From: Euonymus europaeus
Taxonomy: Eukaryota; Streptophyta; Magnoliopsida; Celastrales; Celastraceae
Direction of reading: 5' to 3'
Assembly: GCA_963580455.1 (NCBI GenBank)
Contig: OY756969.1
Coordinates: forward strand, 24,586,760-24,650,759
DNA: 64,000 nucleotides
Positions 52,601 to 64,000 of the stretch are shown piece after piece. The translations under genes were made by a program, and so were the position numbers. Below the pieces are notes generated by a model, which did no database searches, was not told the origin of the DNA, and worked only from the letters and a program-made list of their open reading frames with translations. Position 1 is the first letter of the stretch; every line of letters starts with the position of its first letter.

Positions 52601-54100
52601 CGAATTCAGAACTCGGAGTCAACGGATATTCATAAATCCGTTTACGTAAAGGAACCACATTGCGCGGCTAAATAGGTGAAACGAGACCAACTAGCCACGA
52701 GTTCTGAAATCAAAATCCGAAACGCCAGGATTGTAGAGCTCGAAAAGTAGTGTGAAATCAAGCTAAAAATCACCGAATTCAGAACTCGGAGTCAACGGAT
52801 ATTCATAAAACCGTTTACGTAAAGAAACCACATTTCGCGGCTAACTAGGTGAAACGAGACCAACTAGCCACGAGTTCTGAAATCAAAATCCAAAACGCAA
52901 GGATCGTAGAGCTCAAAAAGGAGTGTGAAATCAAGGTAAAAATCACCGAATTCAGAACTCGGAGTCAACGGATATTCATAAATCCGTTTACGTAAAGAAA
53001 CCACATTGCGCGCCTAAATAGATGAAACGAGACCAACTAGCCACGAGTTCTGAAATCAAAATCCGAAACGCCAGGATTGTTGAGCTCGAAAAGTAGTGTG
53101 AAATCAAGCTAAAAATCACCGAATTCAGAACTCGGAGTCAACGGATATTCATAAATCCGTTTACGTAAAGAAACCACATTGCGCGGCTAAATAGGTGAAA
53201 CGAGACCAACTAGCCACGAGATCTGAAATCAAAATCCGAAACTCCAGGATTGTAGAGCTCGAAAAGTAGTGTGAAATCAAGCTAAAAATCACCGAATTCA
53301 GAACTCGGAGTCAGCGGATATTCATAAAACCGTTTACGTAAAGAAACCACATTTCGCGGCTAACTAGGTGAAACGAGACCTACTAGCCACGAGTTCTGAA
53401 ATCAAAATCCGAAATTCCAGGATCGTAGAGCTCAAAAAGTAGTGTGAAATCAAGCTAAAAATCACCGAATTCAGAACTCGGAGTCAACGGATATTCATAA
53501 AACCGTTTACGTATAGAAACCACATTTCGCGGCTAACTAGGTGAAACGAGACCAACTAGCCACAAGTTCTGAAATCAAAATCCGAAATGCCAGGATCGTA
53601 GAGCTCAAAAAGTAGTGTGAAATAAAGCTAAAAATCACCGAATTCAGAACTCGGAGCCAATGGATATTCATAAATCCGTTTACGTAAAGAAACCACATTG
53701 CGCGGCTAAATAGGTGAAACTAGACCAACTAGCCACGAGTTCTGAAATCAAATTCTGAAATGCCAGGATTGTAGAGCTCGAAAAGTAGTGTGAAATCAAG
53801 CTAAAAATCACCGAATTCAGAACTCTGAGTCAACGGATATTCGTAAAACCGTTTACGTAAAGAAACCACATTTCGCGGCTAACTAGGTGAAACGAGACCA
53901 ACTAGCCACGAGTTCAGAAATCAAAATCCGAAATGCCAGGATCGTAGAGCTCAAAAAGTAGTGTGAAATCAAGCTAAAAATCACCGAATTCAGAACTCGG
54001 AGTCAACGGATATTCATAAAACTATTTACGTAAAGAAACCACATTTCGCGGCTAACTAGGTGAAACGAGACCAACTAACCACGAGTTCTGAAATAAAAAT
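49621..54100 (+). repeat. Most heterogeneous satellite stretch
   Basis: Monomers here carry many private changes not shared with neighbours: CGAGCCAACTAG (2-bp deletion, 50092 and 51300), GTAGGAGAAACG-type changes near 50430, CGGTTACGTAAAAAACC near 50911, CTCCAAAATTAG near 51010 and CCATTTACG near 50393. Period is weak, though AATAACAGG at 51683 and 52548 is one 865-bp step. Older, less homogenised repeats fit this pattern. No gene is present. Confidence 0.65.
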
Positions 54101-55490
54101 CCGAAATGCCAGGATCGTAGAGCTCGAAAAGTATTGTGAAATCAAGCTAAAAATCACCGAATTCAGAACTCGGAGTCAACGGATATTCATAAATCCGTTT
54201 ACGTAAAGGAACCACATTGCGCGGCTAAATAGGTGAAACGAGACCAACTAGCTACGAGTTCTGAAATCAAAATCCGAAACGCCAGGATTGTAGAGCTCGA
54301 AAAGTAGTGTGAAATCAAGCTAAAAATCACCGAATTCAGAACTCGGAGTCAACGGATATTCATAAATCCGTTTACGTAAAGAAACCACATTGCGCGCCCA
54401 AATAGGTGAAACGAGACCAACTAGCCACGAGTTCTGAAATCAAAATCCGAAATGCCAGGATTGTAGAGCTCGAAAAGTAGTGTGAAATCAAGCTAAAAAT
54501 CACCGAATTCAGAACTCGGAGTCAACGGATATTCATAAATCCGTTTACGTAAAGAAACCACATTGCGCACCTAAATAGGTGAAACGATACCAACCAGCCA
54601 CGAGTTCTGAAATCAAAATCCGAAATGCCAGGATCGTAGAGCTCGAAAAGTAGTGTGAAATCAAGCTAAAAATCACCGAATTCAGAACTCGGAGTCAACG
54701 GATATTCATAAATCCGTTTACGTAAAGGAACCACATTGCGCGGCTAAATAGGTGAAACGAGACCAACTAGCTACGAGTTCTGAAATCAAAATCCGAAACG
54801 CCAGGATTGTAGAGCTCGAAAAGTAGTGTGAAATCAAGCTAAAAATCACCGAATTCAGAACTCGGAGTCAACGGATATTCATAAAACTATTTACGTAAAG
54901 AAACCACATTTCGCGGCTAACTAGGTGAAACGAGACCAACTAACCACGAGTTCTGAAATAAAAATCCGAAATGCCAGGATCGTAGAGCTCGAAAAGTAGT
55001 GTGAAATCAAGCTAAAAATCACCGAATTCAGAACTCGGAGTCAACGGATATTCATAAATCCGTTTACGTAAAGGAACCACATTGCGCGGCTAAATAGGTG
55101 AAACGAGACCAACTAGCTACGAGTTCTGAAATCAAAATCCGAAACGCCAGGATTGTAGAGCTCGAAAAGTAGTGTGAAATCAAGCTAAAAATCACCGAAT
55201 TCAGAACTCGGAGTCAACGGATATTCATAAATCCGTTTACGTAAAGAAACCACATTGCGCGCCCAAATAGGTGAAACGAGACCAACTAGCCACAAGTTCT
55301 GAAATCAAAATCCGAAACGCCAGGATTGTAGAGCTCGAAAAGTAGTGTGAAATCAAGCTAAAAATCACCGAATTCAGAACTCGGAGTCAACGGATATTCA
55401 TAAATCCGTTTACGTAAAGAAACCACATTGCGCACCTAAATAGGTGAAACGATACCAACCAGCCACGAGTTCTGAAATCAAAATCCGAAA
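54100..55490 (+). repeat. Short pentamer and trimer tract
   Basis: AGCTACGAG lies at 54250, 54769 and 55115, spaced 519 bp (3 monomers) and 346 bp (2 monomers), so 865 bp in all. GCGCGCCCAAAT and GCGCACCTAAAT monomers with GATACCAACCAG alternate in this tract and carry on into the 24-monomer HOR. Confidence 0.7.
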
Positions 55491-58400
55491 CCCCAGGATC
55501 CTAGAGCTCAAAAAGTAGTGAGAAATCAAGCTAAAAATCACCGAATTCAGAACTCGGAGTCAACGGATATTCATAAATCCGTTTACGTAAAGAAACCACA
55601 TTGCGCGGCTAAATAGGTGAAACTAGACCAACTAGCCACGAGTTCTGAAATCAAATTCCGAAATGCCAGGATTGTAGAGCTCGAAAAGTAGTGTGAAATC
55701 AAGCTAAAAATCACCGAATTCAGAACTCGGAGTCAACGGATATTCGTAAAACCGTTTACGTAAAGAAACCACATTTCGCGGTTAACTAGGTAAAACGAGA
55801 CCAACTAGCCACGAGTTCAGAAATCAAAATCCAAAATGCCAGGATCGTAGAGCTCAAAAAGTAGTGTGAAATCAAGCTAAAAATCACCGAATTCAGAACT
55901 CGGAGTCAACGGATATTCATAAAACTATTTACGTAAAGAAACCACATTTCGCGGCTAACTAGGTGAAACGAGACCAACTAACCACGAGTTCTGAAATCAA
56001 AATCCGAAATAACAGGATCGTAGAGCTCGAAAAGTAGTGTGAAATCAAGCTAAAAATCACCGAATTCAGAACTCGGAGTCAACGGATATTCATAAATCCG
56101 TTTACGTAAAGGAACCACATTGCGCGGCTAAATAGGTGAAACGAGACCAACTAGCCACGAGTTCTGAAATCAAAATCCGAAACGCCAGGATTGTAGAGCT
56201 CGAAAAGTAGTGTGAAATCAAGCTAAAAATCACCGAATTCAGAACTCGGAGTCAACGGATATTCATAAATCCGTTTACGTAAAGAAACCACATTGCGCAC
56301 CTAAATAGGTGAAACGATACCAACCAGCCACGAGTTCTGAAATCAAAATCCAAAACGCAAGGATCGTAGAGCTCAAAAATTAGTGTGAAATCAAGCTAAA
56401 AATCACCGAATTCAGAACTCGGAGTCAACGGATATTCGTAAAACCGTTTACGTAAAGAAACCACATTTCGCGGCTAACTAGGTGAAACGAGACCAACTAG
56501 CCACGAGTTCTGAAATCAAAATCCGAAACGCCATGATCGTAGAGCTCAAAAAGTAGTGTGAAATCAAGCTAAAAATCACCGAATTCAGAACTCGGAGTCA
56601 ACGGATATTCATAAATCCGTTTACGTAAAGAAACCACATTGCGCGCCCAAATAGGTGAAACGAGACCAACTAGCCACGAGTTCTGAAATCAAAATCCGAA
56701 AAGCCAGGATTGTAGAGCTCGAAAAGTAGTGTGAAATCAAGCTAAAAATCACCGAATTCAGAACTCGGAGTCAACGGATATTCATAAATCCGTTTACGTA
56801 AAGAAACCACATTGCGCACCTAAATAGGTGAAACGATACCAACCAGCCACGAGTTCTGAAATCAAAATCCAAAACGCAAGGATCGTAGAGCTCAAAAATT
56901 AGTGTGAAATCAAGCTAAAAATCACCGAATTCAGAACTCGGAGTCAACGGATATTCATAAATCCGTTTACGTAAAGAAACCACATTGCGCACCTAAATAG
57001 GTGAAACGAGACCAACCAGCCACGAGTTCTGAAATCAAAATCCGAAACGCCAGGATTATTGAGCTCGAAAAGTAGTGTGAAATCAAGCTAAAAATCACCG
57101 AATTCAGAACTCGGAGTCAACGGATATTCATAAAACTGTTTACGTAAAGAAACCACATTTCACGGCTAACTAGGTGAAACGAGACCAACTAGCCACGAGT
57201 TCTGAAATCAAAATCCGAAACCCCAGGATCCTAGAGCTCAAAAAGTAGTGTGAAATCAAGCTAAAAATCACCGAATTCAGAACTCGGAGTCAACGGATAT
57301 TCATAAATCCGTTTACGTAAAGAAACCACATTGCGCGGCTAAATAGGTGAAACTAGACCAACTAGCCACGAGTTCTGAAATCAAATTCCGAAATGCCAGG
57401 ATTGTAGAGCTCGAAAAGTAGTGTGAAATCAAGCTAAAAATCACCGAATTCAGAACTCGGAGTCAACGGATATTCGTAAAACCGTTTACGTAAAGAAACC
57501 ACATTTCGCGGTTAACTAGGTAAAACGAGACCAACTAGCCACGAGTTCAGAAATCAAAATCCAAAATGCCAGGATCGTAGAGCTCAAAAAGTAGTGTGAA
57601 ATCAAGCTAAAAATCACCGAATTCAGAACTCGGAGTCAACGGATATTCATAAAACTATTTACGTAAAGAAACCACATTTCGCGGCTAACTAGGTGAAACG
57701 AGACCAACTAACCACGAGTTCTGAAATCAAAATCCGAAATAACAGGATCGTAGAGCTCGAAAAGTAGTGTGAAATCAAGCTAAAAATCACCGAATTCAGA
57801 ACTCGGAGTCAACGGATATTCATAAATCCGTTTACGTAAAGGAACCACATTGCGCGGCTAAATAGGTGAAACGAGACCAACTAGCCACGAGTTCTGAAAT
57901 CAAAATCCGAAACGCCAGGATTGTAGAGCTCGAAAAGTAGTGTGAAATCAAGCTAAAAATCACCGAATTCAGAACTCGGAGTCAACGGATATTCATAAAT
58001 CCGTTTACGTAAAGAAACCACATTGCGCACCTAAATAGGTGAAACGATACCAACCAGCCACGATTTCTGAAATCAAAATCCAAAACGCAAGGATCGTAGA
58101 GCTCAAAAATTAGTGTGAAATCAAGCTAAAAATCACCGAATTCAGAACTCGGAGTCAACGGATATTCGTAAAACCGTTTACGTAAAGAAACCACATTTCG
58201 CGGCTAACTAGGTGAAACGAGACCAACTAGCCACGAGTTCTGAAATCAAAATCCGAAACGCCATGATCGTAGAGCTCAAAAAGTAGTGTGAAATCAAGCT
58301 AAAAATCACCGAATTCAGAACTCGGAGTCAACGGATATTCATAAATCCGTTTACGTAAAGAAACCACATTGCGCGGCTAAATAGGTGAAACTAGACCAAC

Positions 58401-61400
58401 TAGCCACGAGTTCTGAAATCAAATTCCGAAATGCCAGGATTGTAGAGCTCGAAAAGTAGTGTGAAATCAAGCTAAAAATCACCGAATTCAGAACTCGGAG
58501 TCAACGGATATTCGTAAAACCGTTTACGTAAAGAAACCACATTTCGCGGCTAACTAGGTGAAACGAGACCAACTAGCCACGAGTTCAGAAATCAAAATCC
58601 AAAACGCCAGGATCGTAGAGCTCAAAAAGTAGTGTGAAATCAAGCTAAAAATCACCGAATTCAGAACTCGGAGTCAACGGATATTCATAAATCCGTTTAC
58701 GTAAAGAAACCACATTGCGCGCCCAAATAGGTGAAACGAGACCAACTAGCCACGAGTTCTGAAATCAAAATCCGAAAAGCCAGGATTGTAGAGCTCGAAA
58801 AGTAGTGTGAAATCAAGCTAAAAATCACCGAATTCAGAACTCGGAGTCAACGGATATTCATAAATCCGTTTACGTAAAGAAACCACATTGCGCACCTAAA
58901 TAGGTGAAACGATACCAACCAGCCACGAGTTCTGAAATCAAAATCCAAAACGCAACGATCGTAGAGCTCAAAAATTAGTGTGAAATCAAGCTAAAAATCA
59001 CCGAATTCAGAACTCGGAGTCAACGGATATTCATAAATCCGTTTACGTAAAGAAACCACATTGCGCACCTAAATAGGTGAAACGAGACCAACCAACCACG
59101 AGTTCTGAAATCAAAATCCGAAACGCCAGGATTATTGAGCTCGAAAAGTAGTGTGAAATCAAGCTAAAAATCACCGAATTCAGAACTCGGAGTCAACGGA
59201 TATTCATAAAACCGTTTACGTAAAGAAACCACATTTCACGGATAACTAGGTGAAACGAGACCAACTAGCCACGAGTTCTGAAATCAAAATCCGAAACCGC
59301 AGGATCGTAGAGCTCGAAAAGTAGTGTGAAATCAAGCTAAAAATCACCGAATTCAGAACTCGGAGTCAATGGATATTCATAAAACCGTTTACGTAAAGAA
59401 ACCACATTTCGCGGCTAACTAGGTGAAACGAGACCTTCTAGCCACGAATTCTGAAATCAAAATCCGAAACTCCAGGATCGTAGAGCTCAAAAAGTAGTGT
59501 GAAATCAAGCTAAAAATCACCGAATTCAGAACTCGGAGTCAACGGATATTCGTAAAACCGTTTACGTAAAGAAACCACATTTCGCGGCTAACTAGGTGAA
59601 ACGAGACCAACTAGCCACGAGTTCTGAAATCAAAATCCGAAACGCCAGGATCGTAGAGCTCAAAAAGTAGTGTGAAATCAAGCTAAAAATCACCGAATTC
59701 AGAACTCGGAGTCAACGGATATTCATAAATCCGTTTACGTAAAGAAACCACATTGCGCGGCTAAATAGGTGAAACTAGACCAACTAGCCACGAGTTCTGA
59801 AATCAAATTCCGAAATGCCAGGATTGTAGAGCTCGAAAAGTAGTGTGAAATCAAGCTAATAATCACCGAATTCAGAACTCGGAGTCAACGGATATTCGTA
59901 AAACCGTTTACGTAAAGAAACCACATTTCGCGGTTAACTAGGTAAAACGAGACCAACTAGCCACGAGTTCAGAAATCAAAATCCAAAATGCCAGGATCGT
60001 AGAGCTCAAAAAGTAGTGTGAAATCAAGCTAAAAATCACCGAATTCAGAACTCGGAGTCAACGGATATTCATAAAACTATTTACGTAAAGAAACCACATT
60101 TCGCGGCTAACTAGGTGAAACGAGCCCAACTAACCACGAGTTCTGAAATCAAAATCCGAAATAACAGGATCGTAGAGCTCGAAAAGTAGTGTGAAATCAA
60201 GCTAAAAATCACCGAATTCAGAACTCGGAGTCAACGGATATTCATAAATCCGTTTACGTAAAGGAACCACATTGCGCGGCTAAATAGGTGAAACGAGACC
60301 AACTAGCCACGAGTTCTGAAATCAAAATCCGAAACTCCAGGATTGTAGAGCTCGAAAAGTAGTGTGAAATCAAGCTAAAAATCACCGAATTCAGAACTCG
60401 GAGTCAACGGATATTCATAAATCCGTTTACGTAAAGAAACCACATTGCGCACCTAAATAGGTGAAACGATACCAACCAGCCACGAGTTCTGAAATCAAAA
60501 TCCAAAACGCAAGGATCGTAGAGCTCAAAAATTAGTGTGAAATCAAGCTAAAAATCACCGAATTCAGAACTCGGAGTCAACGGATATTCGTAAAACCGTT
60601 TACGTAAAGAAACCACATTTCGCGGCTAACTAGGTGAAACGAGACCAACTAGCCACGAGTTCTGAAATCAAAATCCGAAACGCCATGATCGTAGAGCTCA
60701 AAAAGTAGTGTGAAATCAAGCTAAAAATCACCGAATTCAGAACTCGGAGTCAACGGATATTCATAAATCCGTTTACGTAAAGAAACCACATTGCGCGGCT
60801 AAATAGGTGAAACTAGACCAACTAGCCACGAGTTCTGAAATCAAATTCCGAAATGCCAGGATTGTAGAGCTCGAAAAGTAGTGTGAAATCAAGCTAAAAA
60901 TCACCGAATTCAGAACTCGGAGTCAATGGATATTCGTAAAACCGTTTACGTAAAGAAACCACATTTCGCGGCTAACTAGGTGAAACGAGACCAACTAGCC
61001 ACGAGTTCAGAAATCAAAATCCAAAACGCCAGGATCGTAGAGCTCAAAAAGTAGTGTGAAATCAAGCTAAAAATCACCGAATTCAGAACTCGGAGTCAAC
61101 GGATATTCATAAATCCGTTTACGTAAAGAAACCACATTGCGCGCCCAAATAGGTGAAACGAGACCAACTAGCCACGAGTTCTGAAATCAAAATCCGAAAC
61201 GCCAGGATTGTAGAGCTCGAAAAGTAGTGTGAAATCAAGCTAAAAATCACCGAATTCAGAACTCGGAGTCAACGGATATTCGTAAAACCGTTTACGTAAA
61301 GAAACCATATTTCGCGGCTAACTAGGTGAAACGAGACCAACTAGCCACGAGTTCTGAAATCAAAATCCGAAACGCCAGGATCGTAGAGCTCAAAAAGTAG

Positions 61401-64000
61401 TGTGAAATCAAGCTAAAAATCACCGAATTCAGAACTCGGAGTCAACGGATATTCATAAATCCGTTTACGTAAAGAAACCACATTGCGCGGCTAAATAGGT
61501 GAAACTAGACCAACTAGCCACGAGTTCTGAAATCAAATTCCGAAATGCCAGGATTGTAGAGCTCGAAAAGTAGTGTGAAATCAAGCTAAAAATCACCGAA
61601 TTCAGAACTCGGAGTCAACGGATATTCGTAAAACCGTTTACGTAAAGAAACCACATTTCGCGGTTAACTAGGTGAAACGAGACCAACTAGCCACGAGTTC
61701 AGAAATCAAAATCCAAAATGCCAGGATCGTAGAGCTCAAAAAGTAGTGTGAAATCAAGCTAAAAATCACCGAATTCAGAACTCGGAGTCAACGGATATTC
61801 ATAAAACTATTTACGTAAAGAAACCACATTTCGCGGCTAACTAGGTGAAACGAGACCAACTAACCACGAGTTCTGAAATCAAAATCCGAAATAACAGGAT
61901 CGTAGAGCTCGAAAAGTAGTGTGAAATCAAGCTAAAAATCACCGAATTCAGAACTCGGAGTCAACGGATATTCATAAATCCGTTTACGTAAAGGAACCAC
62001 ATTGCGCGGCTAAATAGGTGAAACGAGACCAACTAGCCACGAGTTCTGAAATCAAAATCCGAAACGCCAGGATTGTAGAGCTCGAAAAGTAGTGTGAAAT
62101 CAAGCTAAAAATCACCGAATTCAGAACTCGGAGTCAACGGATATTCATAAAACCGTTTACGTAAAGAAACCACATTTCGCGGCTAACTAGGTGAAACGAG
62201 ACCAACTAGCCACGAGTTCTGAAATCAAAATCCAAAACGCAAGGATCGTAGAGCTCAAAAAGGAGTGTGAAATCAAGCTAAAAATCACCGAATTCAGAAC
62301 TCGGAGTCAACGGATATTCATAAATCCGTTTACGTAAAGAAACCACATTGCGCGCCTAAATAGGTGAAACGAGACCAACTAGCCACGAGTTCTGAAATCA
62401 AAATCCGAAACGCCAGGATTGTTGAGCTCGAAAAGTAGTGTGTAATCAAGCTAAAAATCACCGAATTCAGAACTCGGAATCAACGGATATTCATAAATCC
62501 GTTTACGTAAAGAAACCACATTGCGCGGCTAAATTGGTGAAACGAGACCAACTAGCCACGAGTTCTGAAATCAAAATCCGAAACACCAGGATTGTAGAGC
62601 TCGAAAAGTAGTGTGAAATCAAGCTAAAAATCACCGAATTCAAAACTCGGAGTCAACGGATATTCATAAAACCGTTTACGTAAAGAAACCACATTTCGCG
62701 GCTAACTAGGTGAAACGAGACCTACTAGCCACGAGTTCTGAAATCAAAATCCGAAATGCCAGGATCGTAGAGCTCAAAAAGTAGTGTGAAATCAAGCTAA
62801 AAATCACCGAATTCAGAACTCGGAGTCAACGGATATTCATAAAACCGTTTACGTAAGGAAACCACATTTCGCGGCTAACTAGGTGAAACGAGACCAACTA
62901 GCCACGAGTTCTGAAATCAAAATCCAAAACGCAAGGATCGTAGAGCTCAAAAAGGAGTGTGAAATCAAGCTAAAAATCACCGAATTCAGAACTCGGAGTC
63001 AACGGATATTCATAAATCCGTTTACGTAAAGAAACCACATTGCGCGCCTAAATAGGTGAAACGAGACCAACTAGCCACGAGTTCTGAAATCAAAATCCGA
63101 AACGCCAGGATTGTTGAGCTCGAAAAGTAGTGTGAAATCAAGCTAAAAATCACCGAATTCAGAACTCGGAATCAACGGATATTCATAAATCCGTTTACGT
63201 AAAGAAACCACATTGCGCGGCAAAATTGGTGAAACGAGACCAACTAGCCACGAGTTCTGAAATCAAAATCCGAAACACCAGGATTGTAGAGCTCGAAAAG
63301 TAGTGTGAAATCAAGCTAAAAATCACCGAATTCAAAACTCGGAGTCAACGGATATTCATAAAACCGTTTACGTAAAGAAACCACATTTCACGGATAACTA
63401 GGTGAAACGAGACCAACTAGCCACGAGTTCTGAAATCAAAATCCGAAACCGCAGGATCGTAGAGCTCGAAAAGTAGTGTGAAATCAAGCTAAAAATCACC
63501 GAATTCAGAACTCGGAGTCAACGGATATTCATAAAACCGTTTACGTAAAGAAACCACATTTCGCGGCTAACTAGGTGAAACGAGACCTTCTAGCCACGAG
63601 TTCTGAAATCAAAATCCGAAACTCCAGGATCGTAGAGCTCAAAAAGTAGTGTGAAATCAAGCTAAAAATCACCGAATTCAGAACTCGGAGTCAACGGATA
63701 TTCGTAAAACCGTTTACGTAAACAAACCACATTTCGCGGCTAACTAGGTGAAACGAGACCAACTAGCCACGAGTTCTGAAATCAAAATCCGAAACGCCAG
63801 GATCGTAGAGCTCAAAAAGTAGTGTGAAATCAAGCTAAAAATCACCGAATTCAGAACTCGGAGTCAACGGATATTCATAAATCCGTTTACGTAAAGAAAC
63901 CACATTGCGCGGCTAAATAGGTGAAACTAGACCAACTAGCCACGAGTTCTGAAATCAAATTCCGAAATGCCAGGATTGTAGAGCTCGAAAAGTAGTGTGA
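55491..64000 (+). repeat. 24-monomer HOR (4,152 bp) from 10- and 14-monomer subunits
   Basis: AATAACAGG occurs at 56008, 57738, 60160 and 61890, spaced 1,730, 2,422 and 1,730 bp, exactly 10, 14 and 10 monomers. CTCAAAAATTAG at 56371, 58101 and 60523 gives the same 1,730 and 2,422 bp. CCCCAGGATCC at 55491 and 57221 adds another 1,730 bp. GACCTTCTAG at 59432 and 63584 is 4,152 bp. All anchors are exact multiples of 173, so this tract has almost no indels. Internal monomers include GCGCGCCC, GCGCACC, AAACTATTTACG and AAATTCCG types. From about 62.2 to 63.4 kb the HOR is replaced by a tetramer tract, after which the 4,152-bp register returns. Confidence 0.85.
62140..63400 (+). repeat. Tetramer tract (692 bp) inside the 24-monomer HOR
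   Basis: CAAAACGCAAGG with AAAAAGGAGTG lies at 62233 and 62925, and AAATTGGTGAAAC at 62531 and 63223, both 692 bp apart (4 monomers). Monomer order: B; A with GCGCGCC; A with TTGAGCTCG upstream; B with AACACCAGG. The left part (from 61890) matches 52548-53200 at offset 9,342 bp (54 monomers), so this may be an older unit that persisted or was copied in. Confidence 0.75.

Larger units (their letters stand above)
1..64000 (+). repeat. Satellite DNA array, 173-bp monomer, about 370 tandem copies
   Basis: Every part of the window is a copy of the same 173-bp unit, always in the same orientation, with no spacer. The conserved CCAGGAT box recurs at 173-bp steps (GG at 5, 178, 351, 524 and so on to 63973). 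Total drift over the window is about -42 bp, explained by recurrent 1-2 bp deletions. Consensus GC is about 42 % (73 of 173). Neighbouring monomers differ at a limited set of recurring positions rather than at random ones, which is the mark of homogenised satellite DNA. Both array ends lie outside the window. The monomer length is in the range of known centromeric satellites of plants and animals, so a centromeric or heterochromatic location is a reasonable inference, not something the sequence proves. I do not recognise the family. Most monomers carry one EcoRI (GAATTC) and one SacI (GAGCTC) site, so those digests should give ladders. Confidence 0.99.

Noticed and set aside
1..64000. CRISPR array
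   Set aside because: Repeats are 173 bp, directly abutting, with no unique spacers of regular length and no cas genes.
1..64000. CENP-B box
   Set aside because: The closest piece, TTCGCGGCTAACTAGG at monomer 111-126, lacks the required A and the CGGG core of the TTCGNNNNANNCGGG motif.
1..64000. Telomeric or subtelomeric array, rDNA spacer or tRNA cluster
   Set aside because: No TTAGGG- or TTTAGGG-type runs, no rRNA or tRNA sequence, and no non-satellite segment were seen anywhere.
1..64000. LTR or Helitron origin of the tandem repeat
   Set aside because: No polymerase, integrase, helicase, primer-binding site or terminal repeat is present. A transposon origin of the monomer cannot be excluded but nothing here supports it.

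Overview
The whole 64 kb window is one uninterrupted satellite DNA array. From the first base to the last it is a head-to-tail tandem repeat of a monomer of about 173 bp, all copies in the same orientation. The first GG of the conserved CCAGGAT box is at position 5 and the last at 63973. That interval fits 370 monomers with a net loss of about 42 bp, most of it from recurrent 1-2 bp deletions. I found no gene, tRNA, rRNA, transposon, inversion, telomeric repeat or unique-sequence island. The few short open frames are reverse-strand accidents inside the repeat.

A pure nucleosome-length array of this kind, with multimeric higher-order repeats (HORs), points to a eukaryotic nuclear genome and to centromeric or other heterochromatin. 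I do not recognise the monomer and cannot name the organism or family. Consensus GC is about 42 %. There are 12-13 CpG per monomer, and many of the common variants are C-to-T or G-to-A changes at CpG. This suggests a methylating genome such as a plant or an animal with heavy satellite methylation, but does not prove it.

Monomer coordinates used throughout: position 1 is the first base of the window (g of gccagg). Landmarks are GAGCTC at 13-18, GAATTC at 52-57, an 11-bp inverted-repeat pair at 55-65 and 148-158, a short dyad at 71-92, and the 10-bp palindrome TTTACGTAAA at 91-100. Monomers fall into two main classes set by three linked sites: class A has T87, G112 and A122; class B has A87, T112 and C122. 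The classes tend to alternate but are often scrambled.

Layout: 1-14.5 kb is a mosaic of a five-monomer cassette (marker ACGACATTT) and segment duplications at offsets of about 2,075, 3,112 and 10,202 bp. From 14.5 to 20.6 kb there is a clean pentamer/decamer HOR (865/1,730 bp) flanked by two copies of the same boundary segment. From 20.6 to 24.2 kb the monomers are mixed. From 24.2 to 33.5 kb there are 13-monomer duplications (period 2,595 bp, then 2,245 bp in direct tandem). From 33.5 to 38.5 kb is a mosaic that reuses the same cassettes. 38.55-40.97 kb recurs almost unchanged at 45.29-47.71 kb (offset 6,738 bp). 41.1-45 and 47.5-49.6 kb carry a 7-monomer HOR (1,209 bp) with one 6-monomer derivative. 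49.6-55.5 kb is the most heterogeneous part. 55.5-64 kb is a 24-monomer HOR (4,152 bp) made of 10- and 14-monomer subunits, interrupted by a tetramer tract at about 62.2-63.4 kb.

Nothing here acts as a set of genes. The window is best read as a record of unequal exchange and amplification in a rapidly homogenising satellite. Period estimates come from matching diagnostic variants by eye. Block edges are approximate, usually to within one monomer.
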